In this document: one piece after another, positions 22,463-23,838 of the stretch | Numbering within the stretch: the first letter of the stretch is position 1 | Layout of the letters: each line of letters opens with the position of its first letter | DNA from: Gemmatimonadota bacterium | Lineage (GTDB): Bacteria; Latescibacterota; UBA2968; UBA8231 | Reading direction: 5' to 3' | NCBI GenBank assembly: GCA_028875335.1 | Contig: JAPPEF010000068.1 | Coordinates: 1 to 23,838, forward strand | DNA: 23,838 nucleotides | The notes under the pieces: generated by a model | Database searches by the model: none | What the model saw: only the letters and a program-made list of their open reading frames with translations | Told to the model about the DNA's origin: nothing | Program-made: the position numbers and the translations under genes

Positions 22463-23838
22463 TCACTGACTCACCGCCATTTTGACCACAGTTTCTCCCC
22501 GCCGTCCGTCGTCGCCGTGCGCGATTAATCGGCATAGATACAGGCCACTGGCATAGTCTTTCACGGACCAAGTGATTTCGCGCTCACCGGCTTCCAAGCC
22601 GTTGCTGCGGTGTTGCTCAACGCGACCACCCAACGCATCGAACACCTCCAATTCGATGCGCCCGGCCGCGCTCAGCGCAAAGCGCAAATGCGCCGCTTCA
22701 CCAGGGCCAACTGGATTGGGATAGCAATAAACCCGGCCTAGCAAGGCCGCCTCGGGCTTTACAACAGGGCGACCAGCCACCAGCGCGGTCCGCGATCCGG
22801 CCGCATCGGCACCCGCCTGTGGCCAATGGGCCGGCCCTCCGGCGTACTGCACCGCCACCCTCTGCAGATCCCACGCATATACGGCCGCGCCATCCAAGGC
22901 GGCTAAAGCCAAGCGGCCATCGCCGTCTAAGTCCAATACCACCGGCGACCCCGTTGGGGGAGCGGCCATCAGCAGGGGGAAGCCCGGCAACAATCTTCCA
23001 TCATCATCCACACCGAAAATTCCGCTGTGGCCAGCGACAAATATCTCCTGCTTGCCGTCGGCATCCACGTCGCAAAGCACCGGCTCGAATACGAGATCGC
23101 CGACCTCGGCAAAGCTCGGCAGAGCAGCGGGAAAGTCGGCTTGGCGCAATTCGTCGGCCCGCACGGCGTGTATCGCTCCACCGCGCGCGAGCAAAACCAC
23201 TTCCAACGAGCCATCGCCGTCCAAATCGCCTAGGACCGGGGGCGCGGCGAGCGAATCGCCCAACTCGACGGCCTGCGACCCGATCTCGACCTGTCCGTCG
23301 GCCGTGGCGAAGATCCACTCGACTTGACCGTCGCCGTCCAAATCGCCCACAGCCGAAGGCATTATCGGCTGCCTTTGCTCTTTTAACTCGCCGCTTACGG
23401 CATCTACCACATAGGTCTGTTCCGCTCCGACGAGTAACAGCTCGGCCTCCGCACCCGCGCTGAAACGCGCGTCCAACGGCACCTCGTCTAGCGCGAGTTG
23501 CCACAGCGGTTGATCAGCTCCGGCGTCCCACGCGCTGACCTCTGCGTCACGCCGCAAAAAAATCGCCGGCCGTCCGTCGCCGTCCCCAGCCGCCAAGAGC
23601 CGCGCCCCTGGTACTCGCCACGCCGCCACGCCGTCGTCGGTCGCATACCCGACCCCACCCCCGGCCTCAAAGAGCAACTCTTCTATTCCGTCGCCGTCCA
23701 AATCCGCAGCTTGCAGCCGACCGTCGCCTGGCAAATCCCGCGGCCACCCCGGTCGGGCGCGCCCGAAGCGTATGGCTACCTGCATGGTATCGCCGGGTGC
23801 GGAAAGCACTTCGACCTCAATGCCGGTCTCCCACTCCC
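22463..23838 (-). CDS. FG-GAP/VCBS-repeat secreted protein with sorting domain, 5' end beyond window
   Basis: The frame stays open to the right edge (458 codons visible), so the start is outside; the GTG at 23809 is only the first start codon in view. Five acidic loops of the calcium-binding FG-GAP type are seen (ADLDGDGIEEL, GDLDGDGQVEW, GDLDGDGSLEV, CDVDADGKQEI, LDLDGDGRLAL), predicting a propeller. The last 85 or so residues form a T9SS type A-like tail: VYCYPNPVGPGEAAHLRF, then IELEVFDALGGRVEQ, and SGLYLCRLIAHGDDGR. The segment just inside the edge (GIEVEVLSAPGDTMQVAIRFG) reads like the end of another domain, so a catalytic or adhesive part may lie upstream. Probably exported and surface-attached. 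Ends 116 bases before the fusion-protein gene. Confidence 0.8.
   Translation of the reverse strand, partial: EWETGIEVEVLSAPGDTMQVAIRFGRARPGWPRDLPGDGRLQAADLDGDGIEELLFEAGGGVGYATDDGVAAWRVPGARLLAAGDGDGRPAIFLRRDAEVSAWDAGADQPLWQLALDEVPLDARFSAGAEAELLLVGAEQTYVVDAVSGELKEQRQPIMPSAVGDLDGDGQVEWIFATADGQVEIGSQAVELGDSLAAPPVLGDLDGDGSLEVVLLARGGAIHAVRADELRQADFPAALPSFAEVGDLVFEPVLCDVDADGKQEIFVAGHSGIFGVDDDGRLLPGFPLLMAAPPTGSPVVLDLDGDGRLALAALDGAAVYAWDLQRVAVQYAGGPAHWPQAGADAAGSRTALVAGRPVVKPEAALLGRVYCYPNPVGPGEAAHLRFALSAAGRIELEVFDALGGRVEQHRSNGLEAGEREITWSVKDYASGLYLCRLIAHGDDGRRGETVVKMAVSQ
23214..23704. repeat. Dispersed 14-bp coding repeat in FG-GAP loops
   Basis: The same 14 bases, TCGCCGTCCAAATC on the plus strand, occur at 23214-23227, 23331-23344 and 23691-23704, with a diverged copy near 22921. 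On the coding strand they encode the DLDGD calcium-loop core of the FG-GAP repeats. They reflect protein repeat structure and could support recombination between blades. Confidence 0.7.

Noticed and set aside
1..23838. CRISPR arrays, tRNA or rRNA genes, transposases, phage genes
   Set aside because: No regularly spaced direct repeats, cloverleaf-like stretches, or mobile-element proteins were found on either strand.

Overview
This window is a gene-dense bacterial chromosome segment with high GC and short gaps. It carries no rRNA, tRNA, insertion sequence, integrase or CRISPR array that I can see, and no gene-free stretch reaches 300 bases. The mix of genes points to a Gram-negative member of the FCB/Bacteroidota-allied lineages, possibly Latescibacterota- or Fibrobacterota-like. 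The evidence is a PorV/PorQ-type outer-membrane protein, two secreted proteins ending in type IX secretion (T9SS) type A-like sorting domains (YPNP...), DUF5683-like proteins, a LexA operator closest to the one described for Fibrobacter, and -10 elements resembling the Bacteroidota TAnnTTTG box. The phylum is inference; the sequence does not name a species.

Region 1 (about 1-3130, minus strand) is an arginine operon, argR-argB-argD-argH. The regulator comes first and argH runs off the left edge. Genes abut or overlap by one base (TGATG). A promoter with a perfect TTGACA -35 is overlapped by an 18-bp perfect palindrome, consistent with ArgR autoregulation of the whole operon.

Region 2 (3155-8087, minus strand) is tilS-ftsH-folP-cdaA: tRNA(Ile) lysidine synthase, the membrane AAA protease FtsH, dihydropteroate synthase and a membrane diadenylate cyclase. 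The cyclase has DRA in place of the usual DGA motif. tilS diverges from lexA, and the two promoters share overlapping -35 hexamers.

Region 3 (8249-15879, plus strand) holds lexA, a MOFRL-family glycerate 2-kinase, a PorV/PorQ-like outer-membrane protein that may be leaderless, era, purD, folB, folK, panC and a small beta-propeller protein. Together with folP in region 2, folB and folK give three consecutive steps of folate synthesis, and panC adds pantothenate synthesis.

Region 4 (15935-23838, minus strand) is a cell-envelope and secretion cluster. In transcription order it has an FG-GAP repeat protein with a sorting domain (5' end outside the window), a 1038-residue protein fusing a zinc protease, a PD40 propeller and an outer-membrane barrel, a possible 44-residue small protein, two tandem DUF5683-like paralogues, and a secreted zinc protease with a sorting domain. 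This cluster is the most likely place for little-described biology: a set of surface-displayed proteases with dedicated small membrane partners.
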